Part shown: one piece after another, positions 9,388 through 18,212 of the stretch | Layout of the letters: every line of letters begins with the position of its first letter | How positions within the stretch are numbered: the first letter of the stretch is position 1 | From: Acidobacteriota bacterium | GTDB taxonomy: Bacteria > Acidobacteriota > Vicinamibacteria > Vicinamibacterales > UBA2999 | Assembly (NCBI GenBank): GCA_016871195.1 | Contig: VFZN01000013.1 | Location: forward strand, 22,288 to 86,287 | Direction of reading: 5' to 3' | DNA: 64,000 nucleotides | Notes under the pieces: model-generated | Databases searched by the model: none | What the model was told of the DNA's origin: nothing | The model's input: only the letters and a program-made list of their open reading frames with translations | Position numbers and translations under genes: made by a program

Positions 9388-10794
9388 CTAGGCTCCCGTC
9401 TCCAGCAGGCGGTCGACGACCAGATCCGTGCGGGTGCCGCGCGATCCCTTCACCAGCACGAGATCACCGGGCTGCACCAGGGCGGCCACGCGGGAGGCGG
9501 CCTCGGCACTGGTGTCAGCATGCACCCATGCCGATGCGGAAAGTCCGGCAGCGACGGCGGCGTCGCCCAGGACCCGGGCCGGGGCCGGCCCGACCGTGAC
9601 CAGCAGGCCGACGCCCGACGCGGCGGCCGCGCGACCGCAGTCGGCATGCAGCGACTCTGAGGGCGCACCAAGCTCGAGCATTTCGCCCAGCACGGCGATG
9701 CGGCGGCCAGGGCAGGCGCTGTGCGACAGCATCTCGAGGGACCGCCGCAGGGCGGAGGGACTCGAGTTGTAGCTGTCGTCGACGACCGTGAGACCCGAGG
9801 GCAGCGCATGCACCTCACCCCTCCGATGCGCCGGCCTGAGCGTGGCGATGCGTGCCGGCAGTGCAGACAGCGGCACCCCGAAGGCCAGCGCCACCGCAAT
9901 GGCGCAGAGCACATTCGACAGCTGCGCGAGACCCGGAATCTGCACCGTGATGCTGCACGTGCCGCCTGGCGTTTCGACCAGGGCCCGTGTCCCCAGGACA
10001 CCCAGGTCGCTGACGCGGGTGGCCCGCACCTCGGCGCCCGGCGACAGACCGACGGTGATGACACGGCCCGGGAACGCCGCCGTGCGCGTCATCACGCGAG
10101 GGTCATCCGCGTTCGCGACAAAGACCGTGTCGGGCCCGGCCCCTTCGAGAATTTCGGCTTTGGCGTCCGCAATACGCTCGGCACTGCCGAAGTTGCCGAT
10201 GTGCGCGTCACCCACGTTGGTCCACACACACACATCCGGCTCGGCGATACCGACCAGTGTGCGGATTTCCCCGGCGTGATTCATGCCGAGTTCCATCACG
10301 GCGACGTCGGCGCCATGCCGAAGCGCGAGCAGCGACAGCGGCAGCCCGATGTGATTGTTCAGGTTGCCCTGGTTTTTCACGACGGCATGGTGGCCGTCGA
10401 GCAGCGCGGCGATCGCTTCCTTCGTGCTGGTCTTGCCGGCGCTGCCAGTGATGGCGACCACGCGCGCCCCCGAGTGCCTCCGCACCGCACGTCCCAGCCG
10501 CTGCAGGGCACGCACCGTATCGTCCACCAGTACCACGGTGGTCCGGGACGCCAGCCGCTCGGCCACGTCGGGCCGGCTGACCACGACCAGCGAGGCACCG
10601 GCCGCGATGGCCGCGTCGGCAAACTCGTGTCCATCACGAGCAGCGACGATGGCCAGGAACGCGCTGCCCGGCTGCAGCTGTCGCGAGTCGTAGGCCCAGC
10701 TGTCGGGCACGGTGTCGGCCGACCCGCCGACCAGGGTCCCGTCCATCCAGATGGCGGCCTGTCCGGCGGTGAGTGTCAGGGCATGGCCGGTCAC
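9388..10794 (-). CDS. murF: UDP-MurNAc-tripeptide--D-alanyl-D-alanine ligase MurF
   Basis: Cytoplasmic Mur ligase that adds D-Ala-D-Ala to the UDP-MurNAc tripeptide. The N-terminal Mur domain has SWAYDSRQLQPGSAFLA. The P-loop is VAITGSAGKTSTKEAIA, the central ligase segment has GNLNNHIGLPLSLL and AVMELGMNHAGEI, and the C-terminal domain has VVDDSYNSSPSALR. GTG at 10794 is used, overlapping the murE stop as GTGA. The length of 468 residues is normal. Confidence 0.95.
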   Translation of the reverse strand: MTGHALTLTAGQAAIWMDGTLVGGSADTVPDSWAYDSRQLQPGSAFLAIVAARDGHEFADAAIAAGASLVVVSRPDVAERLASRTTVVLVDDTVRALQRLGRAVRRHSGARVVAITGSAGKTSTKEAIAALLDGHHAVVKNQGNLNNHIGLPLSLLALRHGADVAVMELGMNHAGEIRTLVGIAEPDVCVWTNVGDAHIGNFGSAERIADAKAEILEGAGPDTVFVANADDPRVMTRTAAFPGRVITVGLSPGAEVRATRVSDLGVLGTRALVETPGGTCSITVQIPGLAQLSNVLCAIAVALAFGVPLSALPARIATLRPAHRRGEVHALPSGLTVVDDSYNSSPSALRRSLEMLSHSACPGRRIAVLGEMLELGAPSESLHADCGRAAAASGVGLLVTVGPAPARVLGDAAVAAGLSASAWVHADTSAEAASRVAALVQPGDLVLVKGSRGTRTDLVVDRLLETGA

Positions 10795-12299
10795 ACGGCA
10801 CGTCCCTTCCGGGCCCGGCGCGACGCCAGGGCCGCGCGCGACTCCGCCACATCGTCAAATGGCAGCACCTCGGCGCCGATGTGCTGGGTCTTCTCGTGTC
10901 CCTTGCCAGCGACCAGCACCAGGTCACCGGCCGTCGCCATGCGAACCGCGCGCGCGATGGCGGCCGCCCGATCTTCGATCGCCGTCACCTCCGAGTGCCG
11001 CTGCCCCTTTGCATCAGGGGTGATTCCGCGCCTGATGTCCTCGATGATGCGGCCTGGTTCCTCGCTGCGCGGGTTGTCGGACGTGATGATGACGACGTCG
11101 CTCAGACGGGTGGCCACCATGCCCATCAGCGGTCGCTTGGTCCGGTCGCGATCGCCACCGCACCCGAACACCGTCAGCAATCGCTGCGAGGCGAGCGGAC
11201 GCGCCGTCTCAAGCAGGTTACGCAGCGCATCATCGGTGTGTGCGTAGTCGACCACGACCGTGATGTCATCCTCCGGGGACGACACCACCTCAAAGCGACC
11301 AGGCACGCCCGGCAGCGAGGCGATGCCGCGTGCAATGGCCTCAGGGGAAATGCCGAGTGCGACAGCGGTCGCCGTGGCGGCGAGGATGTTGTACACATTC
11401 GGTCGCCCCACGAGGGACGACTGCACATAGATGGCGCCAACCGGCGTCTGCAGCGTGCACCGCAACCCCGTCAGCGACATGGCCAGATCGGTGGGCATCA
11501 CGTCGGCTGCCTGCGTGATGCCGTAGGTAACATGCCGGGGACACGCGGCCATCAGCTGTGACCCGCGCGGGTCATCCATGTTGATGACGCCCGGCGCCTC
11601 AGCGTCAAGCATCTCGAACAGGCGTCGCTTGGCCGCGAAGTACGCTTCCATATCGCCGTGGAAGTCGAGATGATCACGCGTCAGGTTGGTGAACACGCCC
11701 GCCGCGAACCGCATGCCGTCGACGCGCCGCAGCGCCAGCGCATGCGACGACACTTCCATCACCGCCGACCGGCAGCCGTAGTCGATCATCTCGGCCAGCA
11801 GCGCCTGCACGTCTGTCGACTCGGGCGTCGTGCGCGCGGCCCCGCGCTCCTCACGCCCGATTCGGTATGAGACGGTACCGAGCAGGCCGGCCGTCATTCC
11901 CGCCGCATCGAGAATCGACGCCAGCAGGTAGCCGGTCGTGGTCTTGCCATTTGTGCCGGTGACGCCGATGACCGGCATGCGTCGGCTGGGCGAGTCGTAA
12001 AACCGATCGGCCAAGAGGGCAATCGCCAGCCGCGCATCGCCTGTGGGAATCCACGCGTGGCTGAAGCCCTCGGGACACGGCGCCTCGGACACGACGGCGA
12101 TCGCCCCGCGCGCCACCGCCTGCGGCACATAGCGCGTGCCGTCGTCCTTCAGTCCCTGCAGGGCGACGAACACGGCGCCTGCCTGCACCTGCCTCGAGTC
12201 GTAGGCAATCTGCGTCACGCGCGTCTCACCGCCGTGGGGCCCCAGCGCCGCTACTGCGGTCCCGGCCGGCACGACGCCGATGACGTCAGACAGTGTCAT
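10791..12299 (-). CDS. murE: UDP-MurNAc-L-Ala-D-Glu--2,6-diaminopimelate ligase MurE
   Basis: Cytoplasmic Mur ligase adding the third residue of the stem peptide. The P-loop GTNGKTTT lies at residues 115-122. The specificity motif DNPR is at 408-411 (ITSDNPRSEEP), which in characterised MurE enzymes selects meso-diaminopimelate, so the cell wall is predicted to be the DAP type. The length of 502 residues is normal. ATG at 12299 overlaps the ftsI stop as ATGA, and the end overlaps murF. Confidence 0.96.
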   Translation of the reverse strand: MTLSDVIGVVPAGTAVAALGPHGGETRVTQIAYDSRQVQAGAVFVALQGLKDDGTRYVPQAVARGAIAVVSEAPCPEGFSHAWIPTGDARLAIALLADRFYDSPSRRMPVIGVTGTNGKTTTGYLLASILDAAGMTAGLLGTVSYRIGREERGAARTTPESTDVQALLAEMIDYGCRSAVMEVSSHALALRRVDGMRFAAGVFTNLTRDHLDFHGDMEAYFAAKRRLFEMLDAEAPGVINMDDPRGSQLMAACPRHVTYGITQAADVMPTDLAMSLTGLRCTLQTPVGAIYVQSSLVGRPNVYNILAATATAVALGISPEAIARGIASLPGVPGRFEVVSSPEDDITVVVDYAHTDDALRNLLETARPLASQRLLTVFGCGGDRDRTKRPLMGMVATRLSDVVIITSDNPRSEEPGRIIEDIRRGITPDAKGQRHSEVTAIEDRAAAIARAVRMATAGDLVLVAGKGHEKTQHIGAEVLPFDDVAESRAALASRRARKGRAV

Positions 12300-14302
12300 G
12301 GCCGCACCACTCCCGGCACCAGGGCCTGGGGTGGCACACGTACCAGCGTCAGCGTCGCGAGCCCGCCTAGTTCAATGGGACTGCCGGCGGCAGGCGTCTG
12401 GTCGACCACCAGGCCCTGGCCACTGATCCGCGGCGTCAGGCCGAGCCGCACCAGTTCGTGCACCGCCTCGCGGGCCCCGAAGCCAGTCAGGTCTGGGACC
12501 GTGCTGTCGGTGGACTGCACCGCGGCCGTCTGAATAATCTCGGGCGTGGTGGAGGTCATGCGCGCCGCCGCGTGCCGCGTCACCACGACCGGCGGGGCCG
12601 CATCGATGTTGGGCGCCACGCCCAGGTGACGCAGTGCGGCTGTCGCCACGCGCTGGAAGACCGGTGCCGCGATGATGCCGCCTGTGTCACCACCGACGCG
12701 CGGCGAATCGATCATCACAATCATCGCCAGCACAGGATTGCGCGACGGCACAAAACCGGCGAACGACACGTTCTGCTGCGACGCCGAGTAGCGGCCACCC
12801 ACCAGCTTGTCGGCGGTGCCGGTCTTGCCCGCCACGGTGTACCCCGCCACCTTTGCACGGGTCGCCGTACCGCGTTCGACAACGGCTTCCATGATGGCCG
12901 TCATGGTGGCGGCAGTCTTTTCGGAAATCACCCGGCGCTTCGCGGTCGGGGCCGTCACCGTGCGTACGCCGTCCAGCGTGATGGCCCGCACGAGGCGGGG
13001 CTCGTACAGGGTGCCTCCGTTGGCAACCACCGATGCCGCAGTCACCACCTGCAAGGGTGTCACGCCCACCTGGTAGCCCATCGACACTGAGGCCAGGGCA
13101 CTTGGATCGAGCTGGCGATACACAATGCCACCGCTCTCGCCCGCAAAGTCGCGAGACGCAGGCCGCCCGAAGCCGAATGCCCGCACATACTCGAGCATGC
13201 GTTCGGCACCGACACGCGCGCCCACCTTGATGGCTCCGACATTGCTCGACTTCACGATGACATCGGTGAACGACAGGGGCCCGTAGCGATGCATGTCATC
13301 GATCACGCGGCTGCCGAAGCGAATCATCCCCGCGCTGACATCAATCACATCATCGGGGGTATAGAGGGCATGCTCGATGGCCGCTGAGGCGGTGACGAGC
13401 TTGAAGGTCGAACCCGGTTCGTAGATGTCCTGCGTCGATCGGTTACGCCGTGCATCGGCAGAAGCCGTGCCGTAGACATTCGGATTGAACGTGGGCCAGT
13501 TGGCCATGGCGAGAATCTCGCCCGTGTGCGGATCGAGGGCCACGAGACTGCCGCCATCGGCACGGTGGGCCTCGACGGCGGCCTTCAGCTCTCGTTCCGC
13601 GATGTACTGCAGCTGCGCATCGACCGTCAGTTCAACCGATGCCCCGGCCGTGGGGACCCGTTCGATGCGGCTGAACACGTTATGGCGCGCATCCTCGAGC
13701 GCCAGCAGCGTACCCTCACGGCCACGGACGACGCCGTCGAGCGTCGCCTCGACGCCGGCCAGCCCCTTGTTGTCGAGCCCGGTGTAGCCCAGCACGTGCG
13801 CGGCCAGCTCGCGGTGCGGATAGACCCGCCGCGTTTCCTTCGTGAATCCGACACCGGGCAGTGCCAGCGCGGCGATCTGCTGGGCCTCAACCGGGCTGAC
13901 GCGGCGGCGCACGTAGACGAAGTCGCGCTTCTGCCGCAGGCGGGCTTCAATGTCCTCCCGGCCGCGCCGATCGCACGACGGCAGTGCCCGGCACAGGGCC
14001 TGCGCGGCCAGGGCCGGGTCACCGACGCGGTTGGGGACCGCGTAGATGCTGTCGGCATCAACACTGGATGCGAGCACACGACCGCTGCGGTCGGCGATTT
14101 CCCCCCGGTTCGCCGGGGTCTGCACGGTCCGTCGCCCCTGCGCGGCCACGCGCGCGGACAGGGCGTCGTAGCTAATCACCTGCAGGAACACCAGCCGCAC
14201 CACAATGGCCACCGTCCACAGCGCGAACACACCGGCCATGACGAGCAGCCGCGAACGCAGCGCGGTGCGGGGCGGCGGGGCGGTGGGTGACGGCGCAGGC
14301 AT
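12296..14302 (-). CDS. ftsI: Septal penicillin-binding protein FtsI (PBP3-type) with PASTA domain
   Basis: Bitopic class B PBP that crosslinks septal peptidoglycan with FtsW. A membrane anchor lies at about residues 18-42, followed by the PBP dimerisation domain (NRGEIADRSGRVLA). The transpeptidase domain has the catalytic STFK (298-301, within YEPGSTFK), SSN (352-354) and KTG (493-495). A single C-terminal PASTA repeat (about 595-655) is recognisable from VPDLTGFGAREAVHELVRLGL. PASTA is absent from E. coli FtsI but occurs in several other phyla. It is separated from ftsL by 25 bases and overlaps murE by 4. Confidence 0.95.
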   Translation of the reverse strand: MPAPSPTAPPPRTALRSRLLVMAGVFALWTVAIVVRLVFLQVISYDALSARVAAQGRRTVQTPANRGEIADRSGRVLASSVDADSIYAVPNRVGDPALAAQALCRALPSCDRRGREDIEARLRQKRDFVYVRRRVSPVEAQQIAALALPGVGFTKETRRVYPHRELAAHVLGYTGLDNKGLAGVEATLDGVVRGREGTLLALEDARHNVFSRIERVPTAGASVELTVDAQLQYIAERELKAAVEAHRADGGSLVALDPHTGEILAMANWPTFNPNVYGTASADARRNRSTQDIYEPGSTFKLVTASAAIEHALYTPDDVIDVSAGMIRFGSRVIDDMHRYGPLSFTDVIVKSSNVGAIKVGARVGAERMLEYVRAFGFGRPASRDFAGESGGIVYRQLDPSALASVSMGYQVGVTPLQVVTAASVVANGGTLYEPRLVRAITLDGVRTVTAPTAKRRVISEKTAATMTAIMEAVVERGTATRAKVAGYTVAGKTGTADKLVGGRYSASQQNVSFAGFVPSRNPVLAMIVMIDSPRVGGDTGGIIAAPVFQRVATAALRHLGVAPNIDAAPPVVVTRHAAARMTSTTPEIIQTAAVQSTDSTVPDLTGFGAREAVHELVRLGLTPRISGQGLVVDQTPAAGSPIELGGLATLTLVRVPPQALVPGVVRP

Positions 14303-14327
14303 GGCGTACGTGTTCCGAGGCGACGGG

Positions 14328-14729
14328 TCAGCGGACGGCGACGACCGACGGCGCCGGTGTGGGGGCTGGGGGAACGGTTTCGATTACGAGCGTCTGCCCA
14401 GGACCAGGCGTGACCATCTCGAGCTGCTGGGTCGCGAGGCGTTCGATGCGCTGCGGCGATTGCAGGGCTTCCAGTTCCGCGCGCAGGTGACGTCCGGTCT
14501 CGGCCTCGCGTGCCCGCTCGTTCTGCAGCGTGTTGAAGTCATAGCCCAGCTGGATGATTTCGAAGCGCTGCCGCATCGTGAACAGGACCGCCCCGCCCAC
14601 CAGCACGGCGACCCCCAACCACTTCCAGAGCTCGCGATGCCATCCCGTGTCGACCTCGCGCACGACGGGGTTGTTGCGCACGTCCCGGTGAATCTCGTAT
14701 GCCTGCGCTCGTTCGTCGTGCATGCTCAT
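14328..14729 (-). CDS. ftsL: Cell division protein FtsL-like
   Basis: Small bitopic divisome protein of 133 residues. The N-terminus is cytoplasmic and charged, with one membrane segment at about residues 35-52 (LWKWLGVAVLVGGAVLF). A heptad-like coiled coil follows (about 55-98), with the leucine-rich stretch typical of FtsL and FtsB. A proline-rich tail (PPAPTPAPS) ends it. Sequence conservation of FtsL is low, so the call rests on topology and on its position between rsmH and ftsI. ATG at 14729 overlaps the rsmH stop as ATGA. Confidence 0.85.
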   Translation of the reverse strand: MSMHDERAQAYEIHRDVRNNPVVREVDTGWHRELWKWLGVAVLVGGAVLFTMRQRFEIIQLGYDFNTLQNERAREAETGRHLRAELEALQSPQRIERLATQQLEMVTPGPGQTLVIETVPPAPTPAPSVVAVR

Positions 14730-15646
14730 GCCCCCATCCGTTCCAGCACCCGCAGCTTCGCGCTCCGCGCCCGAGGATTGGCCGCCACCTCGGCCTCTCC
14801 CGCCTCAATCGGCCGCCGTGTCAGGACGCGGACCGCAGGGGTATCGCCCTGCGTCAGCGCCCGAAAGGCGTGCTTGACCATCCGGTCTTCCAGCGAGTGG
14901 AAGCTGATGATGGCCAGCCGTCCACCCGTGCGTCCCGACCCGTCAGGCACCTGCAGCCGCGGCCACATGCGCCCGATCACCTGCTCAAGCGCACCCAGCT
15001 CGTCGTTGAGCCAGATGCGCAGGGCCTGAAACGTGCGCGTGGACGGATCGATCCGCTGCCACGGCCCACCCACGGCCCGCCGCGCCACGGCGGCCAGCTG
15101 CCCGGTCGTCGCGAGCACGCCCTGCCGTCGTGCGTGGACGATCGCCCGCGCCACCCGCCGTGACTTCCGCTCGTCGCCGTAGCGGTAAATCACGTCGGCC
15201 AGCGTCTGCTCGTCCACGTCGTCCAGTCGCTCGGCCAGCGTCGGCCCCTGCGACTGGTCCATCCGCATGTCGAGCGGCTCATCGCGGCGGAAGCTGAACC
15301 CGCGCCCCGCCTCGTCGAGCTGCATCGACGACACTCCGAGGTCAAGCAGCACCCCGGCCACTGACGCCACCCCCTGCGCGTCGAGCACCGACGGCAGGTC
15401 GCGGTAGTCGGCATGCACCAGCGCGACGCGGTCCCCGAAGCGCGCCAGCGTCTCTCGCGCCAGCGCCAGGGCCCGCAGGTCGCGGTCCACACCAATCAGC
15501 CGGTCGGCTCCGCCGTCCAGCAGACGTTCGGCGTGGCCACCGCGCCCCACCGTGCCATCAACGAACACGCCCCCGCGCTCTGGCGCGAGGGCGGCCTGCA
15601 CCTCGTCGAGCAGGACAGACACATGGGGGGCCTCGAGGCTGGTCAC
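14726..15646 (-). CDS. rsmH: 16S rRNA (cytosine(1402)-N(4))-methyltransferase RsmH
   Basis: SAM-dependent methyltransferase (MraW) that N4-methylates C1402 in the 16S rRNA P site. The N-terminus HVSVLLDEV is followed by the SAM motif FVDGTVGRGGHAERLL. Further family motifs are LLDLGVSSMQLDEAGRGFSFRRDEPLDMRMD and AIISFHSLEDRMVKHAFR. The length of 306 residues is normal. GTG at 15646 directly abuts the mraZ stop. It is second in the dcw operon, its usual position. Confidence 0.96.
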   Translation of the reverse strand: MTSLEAPHVSVLLDEVQAALAPERGGVFVDGTVGRGGHAERLLDGGADRLIGVDRDLRALALARETLARFGDRVALVHADYRDLPSVLDAQGVASVAGVLLDLGVSSMQLDEAGRGFSFRRDEPLDMRMDQSQGPTLAERLDDVDEQTLADVIYRYGDERKSRRVARAIVHARRQGVLATTGQLAAVARRAVGGPWQRIDPSTRTFQALRIWLNDELGALEQVIGRMWPRLQVPDGSGRTGGRLAIISFHSLEDRMVKHAFRALTQGDTPAVRVLTRRPIEAGEAEVAANPRARSAKLRVLERMGA

Positions 15647-16087
15647 CTAAATGCCAAAACCCGCCAGCGCCGCCGCATCGTCATCGGTGAACGGTTCGCG
15701 GATGAGGCGCGCCACGAACCGTTCGTGATTCCAGACCTCCAGATAGTTCTGCTGCCCCAGTACGTCGACCTCTCCCGCCATCTGCGCGCTTTCGCGCAAA
15801 CGGGCGGGAATGAGCACACGCCCCTGGTCGTCGAGGTCAGCCACCTGACCAAAGAAGTTGATGCGATCGAGAAATTTCTGCCGCGCCGGATGCGTGGACG
15901 GCATCTGCGCCAGCCGGCGTTCGATCTCGAGCCACACCGGCATCGGATAGACACGCACCGACTCGCCTGTGAGACTCGTGACAAACAGATCGCGACCGTG
16001 CGCCTCCTGCATGGCGACGCGAAAGCCGTTCGGGACTTTCAGGCGTCCCTTGTCGTCGATTTTGGCCGGTGAGTTGCCCCGAAGCAC
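15647..16087 (-). CDS. mraZ: Transcriptional regulator MraZ
   Basis: DNA-binding autoregulator of the dcw cluster with two SpoVT-AbrB-like (double-psi beta barrel) halves of the toroidal MraZ fold. The first half has KIDDKGRLKVPNGFR and the second DLDDQGRVLIPARLRE, the two characteristic DxxGR motifs. The length of 146 residues is normal. The start is GTG at 16087 (MLRGNSPAKID), with GGAG 8 bases upstream. Its own presumed binding sites lie directly upstream at 16097-16121. Confidence 0.95.
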   Translation of the reverse strand: MLRGNSPAKIDDKGRLKVPNGFRVAMQEAHGRDLFVTSLTGESVRVYPMPVWLEIERRLAQMPSTHPARQKFLDRINFFGQVADLDDQGRVLIPARLRESAQMAGEVDVLGQQNYLEVWNHERFVARLIREPFTDDDAAALAGFGI

Positions 16088-16096
16088 GTCAGTTAC

Positions 16097-16121
16097 TCCA
16101 CTTCACTCCACAATTTTCCAC
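16097..16121 (-). promoter_or_regulatory. MraZ operator, three 10-bp-spaced boxes
   Basis: On the minus strand GTGGA occurs three times at exact 10-base intervals (plus-strand TCCAC at 16097-16101, 16107-16111 and 16117-16121). Tandem GTGG/TGGG-type repeats with 10-bp spacing upstream of mraZ are the known MraZ recognition pattern. The boxes lie just downstream of the -10 element, over the likely transcription start and leader, which suits repression of the whole dcw operon. Confidence 0.8.
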
Positions 16122-16125
16122 ACGC

Positions 16126-16154
16126 ATCGTAGGTGAGGGCCGGGGTGATGTCAA
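16126..16154 (-). promoter_or_regulatory. dcw operon promoter (sigma-70 type)
   Basis: Reading the minus strand, a perfect -35 TTGACA (16149-16154) is followed by a 17-base spacer and the -10 TACGAT (16126-16131). Transcription would start near 16119, inside the first MraZ box, giving a leader of about 30 bases to the mraZ GTG. It is the best-matching promoter noticed in the window. Confidence 0.8.
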
Positions 16155-16235
16155 TTGAGAACGGGCGGCGGAAGTCGTGTAATTTCTTACAGTTACGTCT
16201 TTGTTTCGCCTTGAGGCGTGCAGCCGCGTGCTAGC

Positions 16236-17294
16236 ATGCACCCTTCCGTGGGCATCCGTTCGATTCTGGTCTGCGAAACTCAGGTGCCGTTCGTCCGCGG
16301 TGGAGCCGAACTGCTAGTCCAGCAGCTCGTCGACCAGCTTCGCCGTCGCGGGTTCACCACCGACAAAGTCTCGGTGCCGTTCCAGTGGCATCCCAAGCAG
16401 GAAGTGCTGGCGCATGCTGCGGCCTGGCGGCTACTGAATCTCTCGGAAAGCAACGGGCAGCCAGTCGACCTGGTCATCGCGACCAAGTTCCCCACCTACT
16501 TTGCCCGCCATCCCCGCAAGGTCTGTTGGCTGGTGCACCAGCACCGGGCCGTATACGAGCTGGCCGACACACGCTTCAGCGACTATGCCCACGACGAACT
16601 TGACGTGGCGCTGCGCCGGCAGGTGATGGCCCTCGACGAGCAGATGCTCGCGGAATGCGCCGGGTGCTACACGATCTCGCAGACGGTCACGGACCGGCTG
16701 GCCCGATTCAACGACATCAGTGCGCCGCCGCTCTACCATCCTCCGCTGCTGGCCCCACGCCTCGAGTCGGGGCCGTACGGGTCGTATGTGCTGTCGGTGT
16801 CCCGCCTCGAGGATAACAAGCGGGTCGACCTCACCGTGCAGGCCATGGCGCAGGCACCGCCGGGGCTCTCGCTCATGGTCGTGGGGGAAGGGTCGCAACG
16901 CCGCCGCATCGAACAGATGGCCGTTACGCTGGGTATTGGCGACCGCGTACAGTTTGCCGGCGCGGTTAGCGACGATGATCTAGTGACGCTGTATGCCGGG
17001 GCATTGGCGGTGGCGTATGTGCCGTTCGATGAAGACTATGGGCTGGCGACCCTCGAAGGATTTCTCGCGGCGCGTCCCGTCATCACGGCGACCGATTCAG
17101 GGGGCACCCTGGAATTTGTGACCCATGACGAGACAGGTCTGGTCTGCGACCCGTCGCCCGAGGCCATCGCGGCCGCCATGGCTCGGCTCGACGCCGACCG
17201 CGCCCTGGCCGCCAGGCTCGGCGAGGCCGGCAGGGCGGTCGCCCGGCAGATCACCTGGGATGCGGTCATCGAGCGTCTGGTGTCGCATGGCTGA
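16236..17294 (+). CDS. GT4-family glycosyltransferase
   Basis: Cytoplasmic retaining glycosyltransferase of the GT-B fold, likely adding a sugar to a lipid-linked surface polysaccharide. The N-terminal acceptor side has LVCETQVPFVRGGAELLVQQL. The GT4 donor side has LSVSRLEDNKRVDLTVQAM, VVGEGSQRRRIEQ and the C-terminal E-x7-E-like region EDYGLATLEGFLA. Starts are ambiguous: GTG 16218, ATG 16236 (used here) and GTG 16248 are all in frame, and no clear Shine-Dalgarno exists. It diverges from mraZ and begins a plus-strand polysaccharide operon; its stop overlaps the next gene. Donor and acceptor cannot be told from sequence. Confidence 0.85.
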   Translation: MHPSVGIRSILVCETQVPFVRGGAELLVQQLVDQLRRRGFTTDKVSVPFQWHPKQEVLAHAAAWRLLNLSESNGQPVDLVIATKFPTYFARHPRKVCWLVHQHRAVYELADTRFSDYAHDELDVALRRQVMALDEQMLAECAGCYTISQTVTDRLARFNDISAPPLYHPPLLAPRLESGPYGSYVLSVSRLEDNKRVDLTVQAMAQAPPGLSLMVVGEGSQRRRIEQMAVTLGIGDRVQFAGAVSDDDLVTLYAGALAVAYVPFDEDYGLATLEGFLAARPVITATDSGGTLEFVTHDETGLVCDPSPEAIAAAMARLDADRALAARLGEAGRAVARQITWDAVIERLVSHG

Positions 17295-18147
17295 GGTCGG
17301 CACGATCTCGGTGGTGATTCCCGCCTGCAACGAGGCGGCGGTCATCGGCCGTGTCGTGACGGCGCTGAGCGCCTGCGCCGCATGGCACGAGGTGCTCGTC
17401 ATCGACGATGGGTCGACCGACGGCACCGCCGACGCGGCCACAGCCGCCGGAGCACGTGTGGTTCGCCATCCCTACAACAAGGGCAACGGGGCGGCCGTCA
17501 AGACCGCCATCAGGCAGGCCACCGGCGACTGGATCATCGTGACCGACGGTGATGGCCAGCATCGCCCCGACGATGTTGTCGCGGTCGCCGCCGCGCTGGG
17601 CGACTATGACCTTGTGGTAGGTGCACGGCGGGCCGAGCATCAGGCCTCAGCGGGTCGCCGGGTGGGCAACGCGGTCCTCAACCGCATCGCCACCTACCTG
17701 ACCGAGCGACCGGTGCCTGACCTAACCTCGGGATTGCGGGGGGCGCGTCGCGAGCGCCTGCGCGAGTTCCTGCACCTGCTGCCCAACGGGTTCTCCACTC
17801 CGACGACCACGACGCTGGCCTTCATCAAGGCGGGCTACAACGTCACGTTCATTCCCATCGAGGTGCAGCCGCGCGTGGGCGTGTCGAAGATCAGGCTAGC
17901 GCGCGACGGAGCCCGCTTCCTGCTGATTCTGGTGAAAGTCATCACGCTGTTCAGTCCGCTGCGCATCTTCCTGCCGCTGAGCGGGGCGTCGCTGCTGCTC
18001 GGCCTTGCCTATGGCGTCTGGCAGGTGATCGCCAAGGGACGCATTCCCAACGGGGCGGTGCTGCTGCTGATGTTTGGCGTGATGGTGTTTCTGGTAGGGC
18101 TGGTGTCCGAACAGATCTCCTCGCTGCGGTCGGAAACGCGCGACTAG
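17287..18147 (+). CDS. GT2 glycosyltransferase with C-terminal membrane segments (DPM1/GtrB-like)
   Basis: GT-A fold family 2 enzyme, probably making or using polyprenyl-phosphate sugars. It opens with ISVVIPACNEAAVIGRVV, followed by VLVIDDGSTDGT and VTDGDGQHRPDD (DxD-type metal site). Two hydrophobic segments near the C-terminus (FLPLSGASLLLGLAYGVW and VLLLMFGVMVFLVGLV) anchor it, as in dolichol-phosphate mannosyltransferase-like proteins. ATG at 17287 (286 residues) overlaps the preceding stop by 8 bases. The frame is open upstream, but the catalytic domain starts here. Confidence 0.88.
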   Translation: MAEVGTISVVIPACNEAAVIGRVVTALSACAAWHEVLVIDDGSTDGTADAATAAGARVVRHPYNKGNGAAVKTAIRQATGDWIIVTDGDGQHRPDDVVAVAAALGDYDLVVGARRAEHQASAGRRVGNAVLNRIATYLTERPVPDLTSGLRGARRERLREFLHLLPNGFSTPTTTTLAFIKAGYNVTFIPIEVQPRVGVSKIRLARDGARFLLILVKVITLFSPLRIFLPLSGASLLLGLAYGVWQVIAKGRIPNGAVLLLMFGVMVFLVGLVSEQISSLRSETRD

Positions 18148-18191
18148 GGCGGCTGCCGGTCGGACCTTGTGCCGATACGGTCCGGCAGGTT

Positions 18192-18197
18192 TACAAT
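18192..18197 (+). promoter_or_regulatory. Possible -10 element upstream of the second GT2 gene
   Basis: TACAAT lies 15 bases before the ATG at 18213, in the 65-base gap after the preceding GT2 gene. A weak TTGTGC-like -35 sits 19 bases upstream. It could be an internal promoter of the operon. Support is limited to the match itself. Confidence 0.3.
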
Positions 18198-18212
18198 TGC
18201 CACGCGCCTGTC

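Noticed and set aside
9721..11247. 508-codon plus-strand frame across murF and murE
   Set aside because: Antisense to two certain Mur ligase genes; rich in Arg, His and Gly with no domain pattern.
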